In this document: piece by piece, positions 20,973 through 22,485 of the stretch
Numbering within the stretch: the stretch's first letter is position 1
Layout: every line of letters begins with the position of its first letter
IMG/VR virus record: IMGVR_UViG_3300037882_000635
Location: 1 to 22,485 of that record
Direction: 5' to 3' (one strand)
Length of the DNA stretch: 22,485 nucleotides
Origin: a virus
Translations under genes and position numbers: made by a program
The notes under the pieces: generated by a model
Databases searched by the model: none
Told to the model about the DNA's origin: nothing
Seen by the model: only the letters and a program-made list of their open reading frames with translations

Positions 20973-21204
20973 CATAAAAGAATTAGGGTCAATTGGCTAT
21001 CACACGGACGATGATGCCGGAATGTACAAAATCGGCGAGGTTGATGGCGGCTGGAATAGCACATTGCTTGAGAACTATGTTCGCAGATACGGAGTTAACG
21101 GGATTCTGTATCAGTTGGCGTTCATGACAACATCTTTAATTGAAGCCCAGAGAAAAATTAACGCAGAGAAATATCAAGCGTATAGCGCGGAGCAAAGCCC
21201 ATGA
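20965..21204 (+). CDS. Hypothetical protein
   Basis: A 79-residue protein, not recognised: ELGSIGYHTDDDAGMYKIGE, then VDGGWNSTLLENYVRRYGVN and a helix LYQLAFMTTSLIEAQRKINA. The gene has a strong AAGGAG upstream and overlaps the previous gene by eight bases. The stop overlaps the following ATG (ATGA). The repeated use of such junctions marks these as one operon downstream of P3. Confidence 0.7.
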   Translation: MSNIKELGSIGYHTDDDAGMYKIGEVDGGWNSTLLENYVRRYGVNGILYQLAFMTTSLIEAQRKINAEKYQAYSAEQSP

Positions 21205-21521
21205 CTTACGAGGGACTCGCCTTTCAGAAGCATGATTACTTGAGGTTTGACCCTTTTGCTGGAGAGCGCGACAACAACATCCGTTGTCAACAGGTGTCAC
21301 TGCGACGTGCGCGTGAGCGTTACATCTGCTTCGGACTACTGGGCGAGCAAGAGCATGAGATACAAAAAGGCTACCTGTACAGGTACGAGAAGGGCTTTTC
21401 GCAAGGCCGCTGGGGTTGCTACAGACTTTGCATTGGGTGCATGGATAAGTGGCTTTCCGAAATTGGCTGTCAACGCCGTGTAGAATCTGTGTCACACATT
21501 AAAGGAATAACCCATGACTGA
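21201..21521 (+). CDS. Cys-rich, likely zinc-binding protein
   Basis: A 106-residue basic protein. A charged N-terminal half (YLRFDPFAGERDNNIRCQQV, then SLRRARERYICFGLLGEQEH) leads to EIQKGYLYRYEKGFSQGRWG. Closely spaced Cys residues follow in GCYRLCIGCMDKWLSEIGC; Cys-x3-Cys-x2-Cys and a later Cys resemble a small zinc knuckle. It may bind nucleic acid. Family not recognised. The 3' end overlaps the next gene by eight bases and GGAG precedes its ATG. Confidence 0.7.
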   Translation: MTYEGLAFQKHDYLRFDPFAGERDNNIRCQQVSLRRARERYICFGLLGEQEHEIQKGYLYRYEKGFSQGRWGCYRLCIGCMDKWLSEIGCQRRVESVSHIKGITHD

Positions 21522-21909
21522 CAACAACGAACTGATTAAGCGGATTGATGCCGCGCTGTATGACGATGCCGACCCGTACCAAGCATTGCGCGACTGCCGT
21601 GCCGCGCTACTGCAACAACAGGCCGAGATTGAATTTAAGCAACAGTTTAATGACAACTTGCGCGATCATTTGGCAGAAAAACAGGCCGAAATAGCATCAT
21701 TAAATGATGCGGCACAACAGCAGGCTGTTGTTATTGAACGCCTAAGCAAGCCCTATGTGCCGATGACGGATGATGAGCTTTTGGATGTGTTTTTAATAGC
21801 TCCATATTATTCTTATGATAATAGCCAATGGGACTATGAGAAATCATTTGAACGCGCAACAGCCGAGCGCATGGGCTACAAGTGGGGCGGTATGTCGAAA
21901 AAGCCGTAG
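21514..21909 (+). CDS. Hypothetical protein with coiled coil
   Basis: A 131-residue protein, not recognised. Residues 1-80 are helical and Gln/Ala/Glu-rich (RDCRAALLQQQAEIEFKQQF, then AEKQAEIASLNDAAQQQAVV), a coiled coil shared by many phage early proteins. The second half is more globular: PMTDDELLDVFLIAPYYSYD, then SFERATAERMGYKWGGMSKK. That end resembles the C-terminal piece of several Ead/Ea22-type proteins. AAAGGAA lies before the ATG. Confidence 0.72.
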   Translation: MTDNNELIKRIDAALYDDADPYQALRDCRAALLQQQAEIEFKQQFNDNLRDHLAEKQAEIASLNDAAQQQAVVIERLSKPYVPMTDDELLDVFLIAPYYSYDNSQWDYEKSFERATAERMGYKWGGMSKKP

Positions 21910-21923
21910 TAAAACGCGCCGGT

Positions 21924-21988
21924 CTAATCCTCACCACCACGGGGATTAGCGATTAAATTTGCTCAAAATGCGGATTGTCCGCATGAGC
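21924..21988 (+). promoter_or_regulatory. Two hairpins between the coiled-coil gene and the next gene
   Basis: CTAATCC / GGATTAG (21924-21930 and 21943-21949) is a 7-bp stem with no T run, so at best a weak terminator. GCTC-AAA-ATGCGGA-TTG-TCCGCAT-GAGC (21961-21988) is an 11-bp stem with one three-base bulge, 40 bases before the next gene. It may shape the leader of that gene or be a palindromic binding site. Confidence 0.45.
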
Positions 21989-22028
21989 GTGCGAACTAAA
22001 CAAACCAACCACCAACCGAGGAAACACC

Positions 22029-22397
22029 ATGAACATTGACAATCTAACAATCGCAGAAGTAAAACAAATTGCACAATTGGCGAGTAGTTTTTCAAGCCCA
22101 GTTGAATCAAAAAATCATCATCCATTTGTAGGCCGTTACGTAATAGCACGTTGCTATTCCGCAGGGGTACATGCCGGAACGGTAGTATCTGTAGATGGCG
22201 ATACTGTGATATTAAAAGACAGCCGTCGCCTGTGGCAATGGAAGGCACAAGATGGAATTGCCCTGTCCGGCGTTGCACAAAGTGGCATCAAAAAAGACTC
22301 AACAGTTGATACTACAAACCCAGAAATTTATTTGACTGGTGTATGTGAGTTGATACCTTGCTCTAAAAAGTCTGAGGATTCTATCAATGGCGCTTAA
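22029..22397 (+). CDS. DUF6948-like phage protein
   Basis: A 122-residue protein with the pattern of a common small phage family. A short N-terminal helix (NIDNLTIAEVKQIAQLASSF) is followed by a beta-barrel-like core: HPFVGRYVIARCYSAGVHAG, then TVVSVDGDTVILKDSRRLWQ, a Trp-rich turn and a C-terminal strand (YLTGVCELIP). The name DUF6948 is from memory and should be treated as tentative. Members I recall are often followed by Gly-rich mini-genes, as here. AACCGAGG lies upstream of the ATG. It overlaps the next gene by 11 bases. Confidence 0.72.
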   Translation: MNIDNLTIAEVKQIAQLASSFSSPVESKNHHPFVGRYVIARCYSAGVHAGTVVSVDGDTVILKDSRRLWQWKAQDGIALSGVAQSGIKKDSTVDTTNPEIYLTGVCELIPCSKKSEDSINGA

Positions 22398-22485
22398 GTT
22401 CGTAAATGGCTCTGGCTCTGGCTATGGCTATGGCTCTGGCGATGGCTCTGGCTATGGCGATGGCTCTGGCTCTGGCTCTGGCTAA
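22387..22485 (+). CDS. Gly-Ser/Tyr/Asp repeat mini-protein
   Basis: A 32-residue frame, MALKFVN followed by alternating Gly and Ser, Tyr or Asp, ending in TAA at the window edge. The start is ATG at 22387 with a strong GAGGA eight bases upstream, overlapping the previous stop, so it is translated. Every Gly codon is GGC, and the variable codon is TCT, TAT or GAT. The composition suggests a flexible or surface-adhesive peptide. No function is known to me. The TAA is one base from TAT, so longer forms may exist in relatives. Confidence 0.75.
   Translation: MALKFVNGSGSGYGYGSGDGSGYGDGSGSGSG
22408..22485 (+). repeat. Tandem hexamer repeat, GGC plus TCT/TAT/GAT
   Basis: Thirteen 6-bp units in register. 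The second codon runs Ser, Ser, Tyr, Tyr, Ser, Asp, Ser, Tyr, Asp, Ser, Ser, Ser, stop. All change falls in the first two bases of the second codon, except the final TAA. The array is prone to slippage and may be where an assembly stopped. Confidence 0.95.

Noticed and set aside
1-22485. CRISPR array, insertion sequence or toxin-antitoxin system
   Set aside because: No spaced direct repeats, transposase or paired toxin/antitoxin genes were seen. The RHH gene lacks an adjacent recognisable toxin.

Overview
The window is most of a tailed-phage genome (Caudoviricetes), probably a podovirus-like phage of a Gram-negative bacterium. The evidence is a ~700-residue P22-type portal, separate scaffold and coat genes, and a gp4-like adaptor. 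A lambda-style O/P replication pair, an ERF/YqaJ/SSB recombination set and Shine-Dalgarno-led, tightly overlapping genes also point this way. The host genus cannot be read from the sequence. No integrase or lysis gene is visible, so lifestyle is undecided; a small Cro-like repressor with operators is present.

Layout. (1) 1-8974, minus strand: packaging and virion genes, read from 8974 down to 1. The order is small-terminase candidate, two small ORFs, large terminase, portal, scaffold, major capsid protein, two small head genes, gp4-like adaptor, and a gp10-like tail protein that is cut by the window edge. Its last 43 codons read as bacterial MurA. Minus-strand intrinsic terminators sit at four consecutive gene boundaries around the capsid gene. 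(2) 9004-10341, plus strand: promoter P1, two small unknown genes, a shortened DnaN sliding-clamp homologue and a bidirectional terminator. (3) 10342-10941: no protein gene; it holds a tRNA-Gly(UCC), a cloverleaf-like element and a pseudoknot/hairpin region. (4) 14384-10942, minus strand: repressor, Cys-rich small ORF, O-like initiator (with an iteron-like origin inside it), P-like helicase loader, two unknowns, DUF1364, HNH/AP2 endonuclease and VRR-NUC-like nuclease. Nearly all are joined by ATGA-type overlaps. (5) 14489-18973, plus strand from promoter P2: small early genes, then ERF annealing protein, coiled-coil partner, YqaJ exonuclease and SSB. (6) 18974-22485, plus strand from promoter P3: SprT-like protease, an RHH regulator, a run of small unknown genes, and a tiny gene made of Gly-Ser/Tyr/Asp hexamer repeats that ends exactly at the window end.

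How it works together (inference). One repressor may bind related 12-bp sites (consensus near GTKACAWGTMAC) at P1, P2 and P3 and so co-ordinate the early blocks. O and P would load the host helicase at the GCTAGC iterons, the mini-clamp could supply processivity, and ERF, YqaJ exonuclease and SSB would handle recombination. The late block packages DNA and builds a podovirus-like head.
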